The position numbers were made by a program, and so were the translations under genes. The notes beneath the pieces were generated by a model. It was not told where the DNA came from, did not search any database, and worked only from the letters and a program-made list of their open reading frames with translations. From CAVVAL01 sp963742725 (GTDB lineage: Bacteria > Actinomycetota > Actinomycetes > Mycobacteriales > Cryptosporangiaceae): a stretch of 64,000 nucleotides of DNA. Each line of letters starts with the position of its first letter. Within the stretch, counting starts at the first letter, position 1. The DNA lies in NCBI GenBank assembly GCA_963742725.1, contig CAVUMX010000001.1, positions 1,984,001 to 2,048,000 on the forward strand. Direction: 5' to 3'. This document shows positions 45,239 through 55,048 of this stretch, one piece after another.

Positions 45239-45658
45239 ATGGCCCTGGAACTGATCCCGCTCGGCACGATGACCGCCGAGCTGCGCAAGCCGTTGTTCCT
45301 GCGCGGCACGCCCGTCGGCGACCGGCTCATCTACGAGGTGGAGTCCGGGCGGATCGAAGGCGACCGGCTCAACGGCAAGCTCAAGGGGCAGTCGGCGGCC
45401 GACTGGCTGGTCGCCAGCCCGGACGGGACCGGCACCCTCGACGTGCGGGCCCTCGTCGAGACCGACGACGGAGCGCTCGTGTTCCTGCACTACACGGGCC
45501 GGGTCAACCTGGCTGCCGGGCCGACCGCGCCCCTGTACTCGACGCCGCTGTTCGAAACAGGCGACGAGCGGTACCGGTGGCTGAACACCGTCCAGGCCGT
45601 CGGCAAGGGCGCGATGACCGGCTTCACCCTCACGTACGAACTCTACGAACTCCGCTGA
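45239..45658 (+). CDS. DUF3237 family protein
   Basis: 139 residues, all-beta look: LIYEVESGRIEGDRLNGKLK, ASPDGTGTLDVRALVETDDG, VFLHYTGRVNL, ETGDERYRWLN and a terminal FTLTYELYEL. These match the DUF3237 barrel (UPF0311). Members occur with catabolic SDR/acyl-CoA genes; activity is unknown. ATG 45239 with GAGAGG upstream. Last gene of the plus-strand unit; copy C of the 64-bp element begins 3 nt after its stop. Confidence 0.88.
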   Translation: MALELIPLGTMTAELRKPLFLRGTPVGDRLIYEVESGRIEGDRLNGKLKGQSAADWLVASPDGTGTLDVRALVETDDGALVFLHYTGRVNLAAGPTAPLYSTPLFETGDERYRWLNTVQAVGKGAMTGFTLTYELYELR

Positions 45659-45660
45659 AG

Positions 45661-45724
45661 CGAACCGGACTGTCCGGACTCCGGTGCTTTAACCGGGCGT
45701 GGGATACCCCGATAGCCCCGACAG
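45661..45724 (-). repeat. 64-bp dispersed intergenic element, copy C
   Basis: Inverted relative to copies A and B. Read on the minus strand it runs CTGTCGGGGCTATCGGGGTA to AGTCCGGACAGTCCGGTTCG. It occupies the space between the DUF3237 stop and the converging small-protein gene. Confidence 0.9.
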
Positions 45725-45738
45725 TTGGCCGGGGCGCC

Positions 45739-45924
45739 TCAGCGGCGGGATTCGGCCGCTAGGTGGAGGACCCGGGCTGACCAGCGCTCGTCGGGGCACG
45801 GCCACGGCTTGAGGCACCACCCGCAGCTCTGGTCGAAGGGGTCCGGGCTGCGTCGGTGCAGGTCACGTAATCGGCGGGCCGTGGCGACCTGGTCCGGACG
45901 GGGGCCAGATTCGGCCGTGTTCAT
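45739..45924 (-). CDS. Small Cys-rich protein (61 aa)
   Basis: Starts at ATG 45924 with AGGAC inside the end of the upstream gene (2-nt gap). Sequence features an Arg-rich helix (RPDQVATARRLRDLHRRS) and the cluster CGWCLKPWPCPDERW, three Cys that could bind zinc or a cofactor, followed by a short helix. It resembles its upstream neighbour in layout, so the two may be diverged duplicates. Such tiny Cys proteins accompany Scr1/DUF397 loci in actinomycetes; no function is known to me. Confidence 0.65.
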   Translation of the reverse strand: MNTAESGPRPDQVATARRLRDLHRRSPDPFDQSCGWCLKPWPCPDERWSARVLHLAAESRR

Positions 45925-45926
45925 GC

Positions 45927-46118
45927 CTAGACGTCCTGCATCGCGCGGAAGCGGCGGAGCAGGTCCATGGCGTCGTTGGCCACAGGGCAGGGGCTGGGAC
46001 GCCCGCACGCGGCGCAGCAGCCGGTCCACCGCTCGACGCGGTGTTCGGAGATCGAGATGAGCGCGTCGTCAACCCAGGACGGGACCGCGCCTTGCCGCAG
46101 TGGTCGGTCATCGTCCAT
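45927..46118 (-). CDS. Small Cys-rich protein (63 aa)
   Basis: ATG 46118 with AAGGAG seven bases upstream. Reads MDDDRPLRQGAVPSWVDDAL, then a Cys cluster GCCAACGRPSPCPVAND and a C-terminal helix DLLRRFRAMQ. The C-x2-C-x5-C spacing parallels the following gene. It is transcribed divergently from the Scr1-type HTH gene, across a 111-bp space holding a palindrome. Confidence 0.65.
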   Translation of the reverse strand: MDDDRPLRQGAVPSWVDDALISISEHRVERWTGCCAACGRPSPCPVANDAMDLLRRFRAMQDV

Positions 46119-46146
46119 TATCCCGCTCCTTTCCCGCACGCAGAAT

Positions 46147-46156
46147 TGCACGTGCA
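46147..46156. promoter_or_regulatory. Palindrome with flanking direct repeat in divergent promoter
   Basis: TGCACGTGCA (E-box-like, perfect) flanked by two copies of GCAGAAT, between the small Cys-protein genes and the HTH gene. Candidate site of the Scr1-type HTH regulator; inferred from position only. Confidence 0.4.
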
Positions 46157-46229
46157 GAATGGGTGCCGCAAGGCGCACCGCCCAGAACGGGACCTGATTT
46201 ACCCTCTCCACCTGGGAGGATGTACTCAC

Positions 46230-47144
46230 GTGCAGTCGTTTACGGTCCAAACGGCCCCGTCCGGGCCCGTCCCCGCGGAGGTGTCCCGCGTGATCGACGG
46301 ACACAGCCCGACATTTCTCCGGTTCCAGCTCGGCGCCCAGCTCAGGGAGCTACGGGAAACGGCCGGCCTGCGCGCGGACGAGGTGGCGGAGCACGCCGAC
46401 TGCTCGGCGAGCACGATCAGCCGCATCGAGGGCGGCAAGGTCGGTATCCGCCGCGGCGTCCTGCTCCAGTTGTTGGAGCTGTACGGCGTGACCGACGAGG
46501 ACCAGCGCGAAACGCTCCTGGGACTCGCGAAGCAGGGCAAGCAGCGCGGCTGGTGGGCGCGGTACGGCGAGATCCCGACGACGTACGCCCAGTACATCGG
46601 TTTCGAGGCGGCGGCGGCGGAGATCCGCAACTATGAGCCACTGATCGTGCCGGGCCAGCTACAGACGGAGGACTATCTCCGCGCGCTGTTCCGCGCCGCC
46701 GAGCCGTACAAGCCGGAAGCCACCGTCGAGAAACTCGTCCGGGTCCGGATTGCGCGTCAGAACCTCCTATCCAAAGAGCAACCACTCCGTCTACTCACCG
46801 TGCTCGATGAAGGCGTGTTGCGGCGCCTAATCGGCGGCCCGGACGTGATGCGCGGCCAACTAAAGCGACTCAGCGAAGCGGCTCAGATGCCGAACGTGAC
46901 TATCCAGATTCTGCCGTTCTCCGGAGGCGCCTACGCCGGCATGGCGGGATCATTCGCGATCCTCGACTTCCCCGACTCCGACGCCCCCACTCTGGCCTGT
47001 GCCGAGGGCCTGACCGGCGCACTTTATGCCGAGGGGGAGGATGCGCAGCGGTATATGCTGGTTTTTGACAGCTTGCGAGCCGCCGCACTCAGTCCGCTCG
47101 AATCGTCGCGTTTGATCGATTCGGTCCGGGGCGAGTTGGCGTGA
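46230..47144 (+). CDS. Scr1/WhiJ-like helix-turn-helix regulator
   Basis: 304 residues from GTG 46230 (GGGAGGA nine bases upstream). XRE-type HTH near residues 33-90 (LRELRETAGLRADEVAEHAD, CSASTISRIEGGKVGIRRG), then the DUF5753-type domain with WWARYGEIPTTYAQYIGFEA, YEPLIVPGQLQTEDYLRAL and NVTIQILPFSGGAYAGM. These regulators are abundant in streptomycete-like bacteria and pair with a small DUF397 partner, here 19 nt downstream. The partner is thought to modulate the regulator during development or antibiotic production. Confidence 0.93.
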   Translation: MQSFTVQTAPSGPVPAEVSRVIDGHSPTFLRFQLGAQLRELRETAGLRADEVAEHADCSASTISRIEGGKVGIRRGVLLQLLELYGVTDEDQRETLLGLAKQGKQRGWWARYGEIPTTYAQYIGFEAAAAEIRNYEPLIVPGQLQTEDYLRALFRAAEPYKPEATVEKLVRVRIARQNLLSKEQPLRLLTVLDEGVLRRLIGGPDVMRGQLKRLSEAAQMPNVTIQILPFSGGAYAGMAGSFAILDFPDSDAPTLACAEGLTGALYAEGEDAQRYMLVFDSLRAAALSPLESSRLIDSVRGELA

Positions 47145-47163
47145 ACAACACAGGAGGCCCGTC

Positions 47164-47361
47164 TTGTCTGCACTCACCGCCGAGTGGCGCAAGAGTACGC
47201 GCAGCGGCACAGAAGGAAACTGCGTCGAGGTCCGCGCATTGAACAGCATGATCGAGGTCCGCGACTCCAAGAAGCCGGAAGGACCGGTACTCCGGTTCAC
47301 TCACGCGGAATGGTCCGCATTCGTCGGTGGCGCCGAGGATGGCGAGTTCAACCTCCTCTAG
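47164..47361 (+). CDS. DUF397 small partner protein
   Basis: 65 residues from TTG 47164 (AGGAGG upstream). Canonical DUF397: AEWRKSTRSGTEGNCVEVRA, then IEVRDSKKPEGPVLRFTHAE and W..FVGGAEDGEF. Usually forms a toxin-antitoxin-like or regulator/partner unit with Scr1-type HTH proteins. A terminator hairpin follows 16 nt after the stop. Confidence 0.93.
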   Translation: MSALTAEWRKSTRSGTEGNCVEVRALNSMIEVRDSKKPEGPVLRFTHAEWSAFVGGAEDGEFNLL

Positions 47362-47376
47362 CACCGCCCAACCTGA

Positions 47377-47408
47377 CCGTCGTCGCCCATATCGGGCGGC
47401 GGCGGTTT
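47377..47408 (+). terminator. Terminator after the HTH/DUF397 pair
   Basis: Stem CCGTCGTCGCCC / GGGCGGCGGCGG (12 pairs, two of them G-U) with a 5-nt loop ATATC, then TTT. Fits an intrinsic terminator for the plus-strand operon. Confidence 0.75.
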
Positions 47409-47524
47409 CAGTAGGCGGACAGCGCGTATTTTCGCCCCCGGCCTGAACCTCTGCCACCTACGTACGCGCCGCCACGAAGGCGGACGCGCGATACGACAAA
47501 GTGGACCTGTGGGGGTTTCGCCCG

Positions 47525-50500
47525 ATGACGGCATCGAAGCGCGTGGTCGTGTGGCTGGCAATTTCCGCACTCGCGGCACTGGCCGTTCCGGTGGTGGCGC
47601 AGCAGCACGCCGTCGCGGCCCAGGCCGTACCCGGACATACCGCCCTTGTTCCCACCATACCCAGGACAGACACCCCTCGGATCTCGAACGGTGAGATCTG
47701 GGACATCGAGGTCGTCGGCAGCCGCGTGTTCATCGCCGGCTCGTTCACCGGCATCGCGAACGTCGGCGGCGCGAACGTCCCGCAGGCATCCCTCGCCGCC
47801 TACGACATCAACACCGGCAAGATCGACATGACCTTCCGGCCGGTGTTCGGCGGCGGCGGCGCGCTCGCCGTCGAGGCGTCACCCAACGGCACGGCACTGT
47901 ACGTCGCCGGCACGTTCAACACCGTCAACGGCGTCGCGAAGCGCAAGATCGCCCGGCTCAACCCGACCACCGGCGCGCCGATCGCGGGATTCACCGCCAC
48001 GGCCAACGCCCGCGCGACGGCGCTCGCCGCCACCAACTCCACCGTGTACGTCGGCGGCCAGTTCACGACCGTCAACAACGTGACGCGGGGCGGACTCGCC
48101 GCACTGAACGGCACCACCGGCGCCGTCGACGCCGGCTTCAACCTGCCGCTGTCCGGCGGGCTCGGGGTCGGCGGCCAGCTCGCCGTCCAGCAGCTGAAGC
48201 TGACCCATGACGACACCAAGCTGCTGGTCGTCCACACCGGACGGCAGATCGCCGGCCAGGACCGCTACGGCGTCGGACTGATCAGCACCGCGACCAAGAC
48301 CCTGCTGCCGTGGCGGACCCGGCTGTGGGAGGACTACCTGCCGTTCGTCGGCGGCATCCAGCGCGTCTACGCCGGTGACATCGCCCCCAACGACTCGTAC
48401 TTCGTGGTGACGAGCGGCTCCGGCGGCGACCGTCCGCCGATCAACGACACGGCTATCGCGTTCCCGATGAACGGCGCGGACAACGTCCAACCGCTGTGGG
48501 TGTCGCGGCACTTCGACAGCGTCTACTCCGTCGCGATCACCGAGCGGGCCGTGTACGTCGGCGGGCACTTCAGCTGGCAGGAGTCGCCCACGTCGCCGGT
48601 GCCGTGGCCGGGCCTGGACAACGTCGGCTACGGCACGGGCCAGGGCCTGAGCGGGTACGGCCTCGGTGACCAGGTCGTCCGGCGCGACCACCTCGGCGCG
48701 CTCGACCCGGCGACCGGCACGGCGCTGGAGTGGAACCCGATCTCGAACTCGTACGAGGGCGTCAAGGCGATCGAGGCCACGCCGCGCGGCCTGTTCGTCG
48801 GCGGCGACGGCATGTACCAGGGCGGCTACAACGTGGGCCGCGTCGGCTTCTACGACTTCACCCGCGCACCGGCCGCGTCCGCCGTGGACACGACGATCGT
48901 GACGCCACTCGAAGGCGCGGTGAAGCCCGCCGGCCAGTCGTTCGTCATCGACGGGCGGGCTGTCGCGCCGGCCGGCGCGACCCGTGTCGACGTGGAGATC
49001 CAGAACCGCAACGGCGCCAAGCAGTACCTCCAGGACGACCTGACCACCTGGGGCGCGTTCAACACGATCAGCGCTCCCGTCGGGACCCTGAACGCCACCA
49101 ACACCACCTGGTCGCTGTCGGTGTCGCTGCCGGGCGGCGAGTACCAGCTCAGGGCCAGGACGATCGGCCGCAACGGCACCAGCGACCCGACCAAGGCGCT
49201 CAAGAAGATCGAGACGTTCCGCTTCGACGACCTGACGCCGACGACCGATATCAACTCGCCGTCCAGCGGGCTGCTGGCCACCACGAACTTCGTCGCCACG
49301 GGCACCGCCCGCGACGACAAGGGCGTCAACGGCATGAGCTACTGGTTCCGGACGACCGGCAACCGGTACCTGCAGGACGACGGCAGCGTCGCGTCCGTCT
49401 TCAACACGTTCCGGGGCGACCCCGACGTGATCGGCGCGACCAACGCGACGTGGCAGTACGAGGTGACGTTGCCCGAAGGCGAGTGGACGATGAGCGCCAC
49501 GGCCATCGACACGGCCGGCCAGCCCGACCTGCGCGGCGACACCCGCGACTGGACGATCTCGGCGACCGGCCAGCCGCCGACCGTCGCCATCAGCACGCCG
49601 GTCGCGATGACGCCGCCGGGCCCCGTCACGCCGCTCACGGTCGAGCCGGGCCAGCAGATCACGTTCTCCGGAACGGCCACCGACGAGAGCGCCCTGCGGA
49701 CGGTCGAGATCTTCCTGCGCAACAACACCACCCGCGAAGCCCTCGCCGCGGACGGCACCTGGGGCTCCAACTCGATCGCGGCCTTCTACCGGATCTCGCC
49801 GATCAACATCAGCGCGACGTCGTTCAACTGGACGTACACCTCGGTCCCGCTCACGCCCGGCATCTACGACTTCCGGGTACGCGCCACCGACGACCTGGGG
49901 CTGACCACGTCCAGCGCTAACCAGGGGCGCCTCAGCATCACCGCGCAGGTACCCGGTGACGCGTTCCCGAACGGTCTCCTGAACTTCACCGGCGTCGACG
50001 CAGAACATCGACACGCTGCACCTCGACATCGCCGGGACCGCGACGGACGACAAGGGCGTGCAGTCGGTGAAGGTCGCGCTGTTCGACAACGACTCGGGCC
50101 GCTACGTCCAGCCGAACGGCACGCTGGCCGCCGCGTTCGCCACGGTGGACGCCACGCTCGCCTCGCCGGGCGCGGCCAGCACGACGTTCACGTTGCCGAT
50201 CGACCTGCCGTCCAAGGGCGAGTACAGCGTGACGGCGTGGGCGTTCGACACGGTCGGCCAGCAGGACACGTCCACGAACGGCGCGACGGCCCGGTACCTC
50301 GTGTACCCGGGCGACCTCGACCCGTGGCTGATGCCCGAGCTGGCCGTCCCGATCAACGGCGCGGCGTTCACGGACGGGCGGATCGTCGTCAGCGGACGGG
50401 CGGTCGACGACGTCGGCATGGCGCGCGTGGACGTCCAGATCGGCAACAGCACCGGTCAGACGATGAACTCCAGCGGCGTCTTCAGCAACGGCTCGCGCTG

Positions 50501-50663
50501 GATCCAGGCGTTCCTGACCAGCCCCGGTACTCCGGGGTCGAACTACGCGTACACATCGCCGGTGATCCCGGCCGGCACGTACACGGTGTCGGTCCGGGCG
50601 ACCGACAACTACGGCCAGGTGCAACCGGTACCGCTGACCGTGACGGTCACCGTCAGCGGCTAG
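47525..50663 (+). pseudogene. Large secreted beta-propeller/Ig-like repeat protein with +1 frameshift
   Basis: About 1045 residues when repaired. Start ATG 47525; signal peptide MTASKRVVVWLAISALAALA, ending near AVAAQ. Residues about 45-440 form a beta-propeller of delta-60/DUF5122-like blades (VFIAGSFTGIANVGG, LYVAGTFNTVNG, VYVGGQFTTVNN). The C-terminal part has several bacterial Ig-like/PKD-type domains of about 100-120 residues, each with GTA.DD.G or GRA.D..G starts. The frame breaks at about 49998-50002 (GGCGTCGACGCAG, one extra base), and the last ~220 residues lie in the next frame, ending at 50663. Exported, probably wall-associated or adhesive; no enzyme motif. Confidence 0.82.
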
Positions 50664-50672
50664 ACAGGGACA

Positions 50673-50710
50673 GACGAACGCCCCGGAGCCCAGGCCCCGG
50701 GGCGTTCGTC
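50673..50710. terminator. Bidirectional terminator hairpin
   Basis: Perfect 14-bp stem GACGAACGCCCCGG / CCGGGGCGTTCGTC with a 10-nt loop, between the converging ends of the propeller protein and the serine hydrolase genes. Confidence 0.85.
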
Positions 50711-50714
50711 GTGC

Positions 50715-51941
50715 TCAGGCCTGCCAGACACCGCCGCCGAGCTGGCGGTAGCCGAGCGCCCGGTAGGTGGCGTCGATCAGCGACTGGCCGCGGTCGTTGA
50801 GGCCCAGTCCGGAGCCCATCCGGTTCATGACGTACCCGAACGAGAGCTTCGCGTTCGGGTCGGCGAACCCGGTCGAGCCGCCGAACCCGGCGTGGCCGAA
50901 GGCCTCCTCGGACAGCAGGATGCCCTCCCGGTCCGCCGGCGACGGGAACCGGCGGTTGTCGATCGTCTTGATGTAGCCGAGCCCGAACCGGGTGCCGACG
51001 AGCACGACCGCGTCCACGTCCGAGGCGGAGGCGACCGCGCCCATGGCCGCGATCTGAGCCTCGTCCACGAGCCGGACGCCGTCGTAGGCGCCGCCGAGCG
51101 CCAGCGGCCGGTACATCTGCGCGAGTCCGCGAGCGTTGGTGATGCCGCCGACGCTGCCCATCTCCGCCGCGCGCGCCGCTCTGGTGTCCGACTCGCCGGG
51201 CATCATGTAGCCGCCGGTGTTGATCACCTGGAGCCCCTGCACCGATGTCGGGTCGCCGAATGCCGCGAGGTACATGGACGGCAGGGCGACGCCCGGCTGG
51301 GTCGGGTCGACCGGGATGATCGGCGCGACGCGCGACTCCAGCTCCTCCGGCAGGCCGATCCAGAACTCGAGCCCGAGCGGGCCGGCGACCTCGTCGCGGA
51401 AGAACGTCCCCAGCGAACGGCCGCTCACCCGGCGGACGATCTCGCCGACGAGGAACCCGAACGTGAGGCCGTGGTAGCCGTGCTGGGTGCCGGGCGTCCA
51501 GAACGGTTCCTCGCGGGCGAGTGCGTCGACCATGCGGTCCCAGTCGTAGAACGCGCCGGGTTCGAGCGGTTCCCGGATGGCCGGCAGCCCGGCCTGGTGG
51601 TTGAGCAGGTGCCGGACGAGCACACCCTCCTTGCCGTTCTTGCCGAACTCGGGCCAGTACCTCGTCACGGGCGCGTCGAGGTCCAGCTCGCCGCGTGAGG
51701 CGAGAATGTGAGCGCACAGCGCCGTGGCGCCCTTGGTGCACGACCAGACGTGCACGAGCGTGTCGTCGGTCCACGGCGTCTCGCCGGCGGGGTCGCTCGA
51801 GCCGCCCCACAGGTCGACGACGGCCTCCCCGTCGACGGTGACGTGCACGGACGCGCCGACCTCATCCCGCTCGGCGAAATTCCGTTCGAACTCCTCGCGT
51901 ACCTCCGCGAACTGCGGCGAGCATGTTCCCTGGACCGACAT
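50715..51941 (-). CDS. Beta-lactamase-fold serine hydrolase (EstB/LACTB-like)
   Basis: 408 residues, no signal peptide, so cytosolic. Nucleophile motif SCTK near residue 68 (HVWSCTKGATAL), Tyr in GYHG near 155 as second motif, and HAGFGG near 350 in place of KTG. This set fits class-C-type esterases/carboxylesterases rather than true beta-lactamases. The substrate is unknown. The terminator lies just after its stop; a LAL regulator is divergent. Confidence 0.9.
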   Translation of the reverse strand: MSVQGTCSPQFAEVREEFERNFAERDEVGASVHVTVDGEAVVDLWGGSSDPAGETPWTDDTLVHVWSCTKGATALCAHILASRGELDLDAPVTRYWPEFGKNGKEGVLVRHLLNHQAGLPAIREPLEPGAFYDWDRMVDALAREEPFWTPGTQHGYHGLTFGFLVGEIVRRVSGRSLGTFFRDEVAGPLGLEFWIGLPEELESRVAPIIPVDPTQPGVALPSMYLAAFGDPTSVQGLQVINTGGYMMPGESDTRAARAAEMGSVGGITNARGLAQMYRPLALGGAYDGVRLVDEAQIAAMGAVASASDVDAVVLVGTRFGLGYIKTIDNRRFPSPADREGILLSEEAFGHAGFGGSTGFADPNAKLSFGYVMNRMGSGLGLNDRGQSLIDATYRALGYRQLGGGVWQA

Positions 51942-52211
51942 GGCAACTCCTTCGACCTCGGTCTACGCCCGTGCAGTGGCGCGGATCACAGCTGAGTGGG
52001 GTCGATATCACTCCTGCCTGTAGCCAATCACCAGTAGGGAACACCCCACAGGTAGCCGCCCGGGTTCGTGAGTGCCTGGTTTCACCCTGGTTAACGGCGT
52101 GGTCGTGAAAGACTCGACCAGACCGGGGGCTCCAGCGCGCGACAGGGAGGCCGAGTCATCGCAAGTCCGTCGTTTCCCGAGGTCAGAGCAGTTCGACCGG
52201 GGGTCCCGCTG

Positions 52212-54917
52212 GTGGGGCGGGGGCCGGAACTCGAACACGTCCTGGCCTCGGTCGGGCGTGTCCCGGCCACCGGACTGACCGTCGTCGTGGTGTCGGGCGA
52301 GGCGGGAATCGGCAAGTCCCGATTCGTCACCGAAGTGACCCAGAAACTCACCGAACGTGACTGGCTGGCGTTGGGCGTCGTCGCGGACGAACTCCAGCGC
52401 CGCATCCCGTACGCCGCGCTGTCGGCCGCCCTCCGGGAATGGCCCGGCACCGAGGAGGCCATCGGCATGATGGCCGCCGACGCCGGTGCCCAGTTCGGAC
52501 GGGCGTGCGAGGCGACGGCGCAGGTGCTCACGTCCGGCACCCGTCCGGTGCTGATCTCGATCGACGACCTCGACCAGCTCGACGAGGACTCCGCCGCGCT
52601 GCTGGCCGTCGTCCTGCGGCGGTTGTCGGCGGCGCCGATCGCGCTGCTGGTGTCCGTCCGGACCCAGGGCGGCGAGCTGCTGGCGCGGCTGGCCGAGCAC
52701 GCCGACCTGGTCGAGGTCGAACTCGCGGCGCTGACCGGCGAGGACCTGGCCACGATCATCGCGCCGGTCCTCGGTACGCCCGCCGACAGCGGCCTCGCCC
52801 TTGAGGTCCATCGCCGCGCGGACGGCAACCCGTTCTTCGCCACCGAGATCGCCCGGTCGCTGCGGGAACTCCAGCTCGTCACGCTGGACGGCGACCACGC
52901 GCGGCTCGCCGTCCCGGCCGGGAAGATCCGCCTCACCCGCCAGGACGCGTTGCTGCGCCGGGTCGCGCCGCTCGACGGCGACGCCCGGACGGTCGCCCAG
53001 GCGGTGTCCGTGTTCCGCCGGGTCCGGCTCGACCAGATCGGGTTGCTCGCGCGGGTCGCCTCGCTACCGGAACCGGCTGTGGTGGAGGCCTTCGACGAGC
53101 TGCTGAGGATCCAGATCGTCATCCGGGACTCGACCGGTGGGTACCGGTTCTCACACGCCCTCGTCGCCGAGGCGCTGTACGGCGAGATCGGCCCCGCGCA
53201 CCGCCGCCACCTGCACGGACTCATCGCCGCCCGGCTCCTCGACGACCGCGCCCGCGACCTGGCCGTGGACATCCACGCGCTGGCGTGGCACGTGTCCGAG
53301 TCGGCCGAACGGGGCGACGATATCGCCGTCGGCGTGCTCGCCGAGGCGGCCGAGCGGGCCCGCCACGCGGCGCCGGAGACATCAGCGTCGCTCTGCTCCC
53401 GCGCGCTCGAACTGACCCCGGAGACGAGCGATCGGCGCGCCGACCTGCTCGCGCTCCAGTGCCGGGCGCTGACCCGGGCATCCCGGCCCGCTGCCGCCGT
53501 CGAACCGGGCCAGGCCGCGCTCGCACTCCTGCCGCCAGGCGCGGAGCGGTCCCGCACCGCGACGACCGTGATCAGCTGCCTGTTCGCGCTCGGACGGATG
53601 GACGAGGCGATGGAGGTCGCCGACGCCGAGATCGCGACCGGCCAGGCGACGGCGACCGTCCACGCGCAGCGGGCGATGCTGCTCGTCTTCACGAACCGCC
53701 ACAGCGAGGCGCTGGCCGCGCTGGGGTCGATCGAGGCGCTGCCGATGTCGTCACCGGCCGAGGAGGTCGTCGTCTTCGGGCAGCTCGCGATGCTGACGTC
53801 CATGCTCGCCCGGCAGGACCGCATGGTCGAGCACGCCAATCACGCCCTGCGCGCCAGCGCCGGCTCGCCCACGCTGGAACTCCAGGCGCTGGCCGTCAGT
53901 GCCTCGACGGGTGCGCTCTGCGGGCTCGTGCACGACGCGACGTGGCGGCTGCGGCGCGCGGAGGAGCTGGTGGGCGCCGACGGCGGGCACGCGTTCCGGG
54001 GCGAGATCCTGGTGACCAAGCTGATGCTCGACTGGCTGGGCGGCCGGTGGGACACGGCCATGGACAGCCTCGGCCGGGCGACGATCGAGCTGGAGACCCG
54101 CGAAGAACTGATCCTCGCGGACGCGCTGCGCGCCGTCGAGCTGGAGGTCCGCACCTGGCGCGGCGAGCTGGACCTCGCCGCCCGCCTCGCCGACCGGCCC
54201 CCACCGACCGCACCCAACATGTCCCGCCTGCACGCGCTCGCCATGGCGAACTACCTGTCGGCGCGCGGCGAGGTGGGCGAGGCGATAGCCACGATCGAAC
54301 GGGCCGTCGACGATCCCCGCATGGCGTCCTACAGCTGCATCCTGCTCGGCCGGCTCGTCGACCTGCACATGGGCGAAGACCACCGGGACCGCGCGGCGAA
54401 GACGCTGGCCACGCTGGTGGACGTCGCGTCCGAGCGGGTGTCGCCGTGGTCCGTCACGACGCTGCACCGCTCGATCGGCCTGGTCAACGGCGATGCCGAC
54501 GCCCTCGGACGCGCCGTCGACGCCGCCGACACGGGCGGGCTGGAGTTCGAGAAGGCGCGCGCGCAGCTCGTCCTCGGCGAACTCGACCCGGATGCCGTCG
54601 ATCCGCTGACCGAGGCGTACACGACGTTCCAGCGGGTCGGCGCGAACGGGCTGCGGCGCCGTGCCGGGAACCGGCTCCGCGATCTGGGCGCCCGGGTTCC
54701 GCGCGCCCGTTCCAGGGCCGCCGGGCTGCTCACCGAGACCGAGGAGCAGGTCGCGCGGCTCGTCCAGCAGGGCATGCGCAACCGGGACATCGCCGCGGCG
54801 CTGCACTACAGCCCGCGCACGATCGAGGTGTACCTGTCCCGCATCTACGCCAAGCTGCAGGTCTCTTCGCGGCTGGAACTTGCCCGCGCCCTCGACGCCT
54901 TAGGGCATCCCGCCTGA
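52212..54917 (+). CDS. Large LuxR-family (LAL/MalT-like) ATP-binding regulator
   Basis: 901 residues from GTG 52212. Homologues usually start slightly earlier, but upstream codons offer only non-standard starts. AAA/NACHT-like ATPase with Walker A VVSGEAGIGKS near residue 30 and Walker B-like VLISIDDLDQLD near 115. A long helical TPR-like middle (about 380-800) and a C-terminal LuxR HTH (LLTETEEQVARLVQQGMRNR, DIAAALHYSPRTIEVYLSRI). LALs sense a ligand or protein and switch on adjacent pathways. Next to it are a secreted protein and oxidoreductases. Confidence 0.92.
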   Translation: MGRGPELEHVLASVGRVPATGLTVVVVSGEAGIGKSRFVTEVTQKLTERDWLALGVVADELQRRIPYAALSAALREWPGTEEAIGMMAADAGAQFGRACEATAQVLTSGTRPVLISIDDLDQLDEDSAALLAVVLRRLSAAPIALLVSVRTQGGELLARLAEHADLVEVELAALTGEDLATIIAPVLGTPADSGLALEVHRRADGNPFFATEIARSLRELQLVTLDGDHARLAVPAGKIRLTRQDALLRRVAPLDGDARTVAQAVSVFRRVRLDQIGLLARVASLPEPAVVEAFDELLRIQIVIRDSTGGYRFSHALVAEALYGEIGPAHRRHLHGLIAARLLDDRARDLAVDIHALAWHVSESAERGDDIAVGVLAEAAERARHAAPETSASLCSRALELTPETSDRRADLLALQCRALTRASRPAAAVEPGQAALALLPPGAERSRTATTVISCLFALGRMDEAMEVADAEIATGQATATVHAQRAMLLVFTNRHSEALAALGSIEALPMSSPAEEVVVFGQLAMLTSMLARQDRMVEHANHALRASAGSPTLELQALAVSASTGALCGLVHDATWRLRRAEELVGADGGHAFRGEILVTKLMLDWLGGRWDTAMDSLGRATIELETREELILADALRAVELEVRTWRGELDLAARLADRPPPTAPNMSRLHALAMANYLSARGEVGEAIATIERAVDDPRMASYSCILLGRLVDLHMGEDHRDRAAKTLATLVDVASERVSPWSVTTLHRSIGLVNGDADALGRAVDAADTGGLEFEKARAQLVLGELDPDAVDPLTEAYTTFQRVGANGLRRRAGNRLRDLGARVPRARSRAAGLLTETEEQVARLVQQGMRNRDIAAALHYSPRTIEVYLSRIYAKLQVSSRLELARALDALGHPA

Positions 54918-55048
54918 CCCGCTGCCGCTTTCTGCCGGTGGACCGGCGTCCTCCCTGGTCACGCCCGATTCGGGCGATCAGCCGGATTCGTACCCGGCTT
55001 TCCTAGCGTGAGGTCCGTCAGGTACGCCGCCTAGTCGAGGGACTCACC

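Noticed and set aside
45577..45762. Short plus-strand frame running through copy C of the 64-bp element
   Set aside because: The corresponding frames in other copies contain stop codons, so the element is not protein coding.
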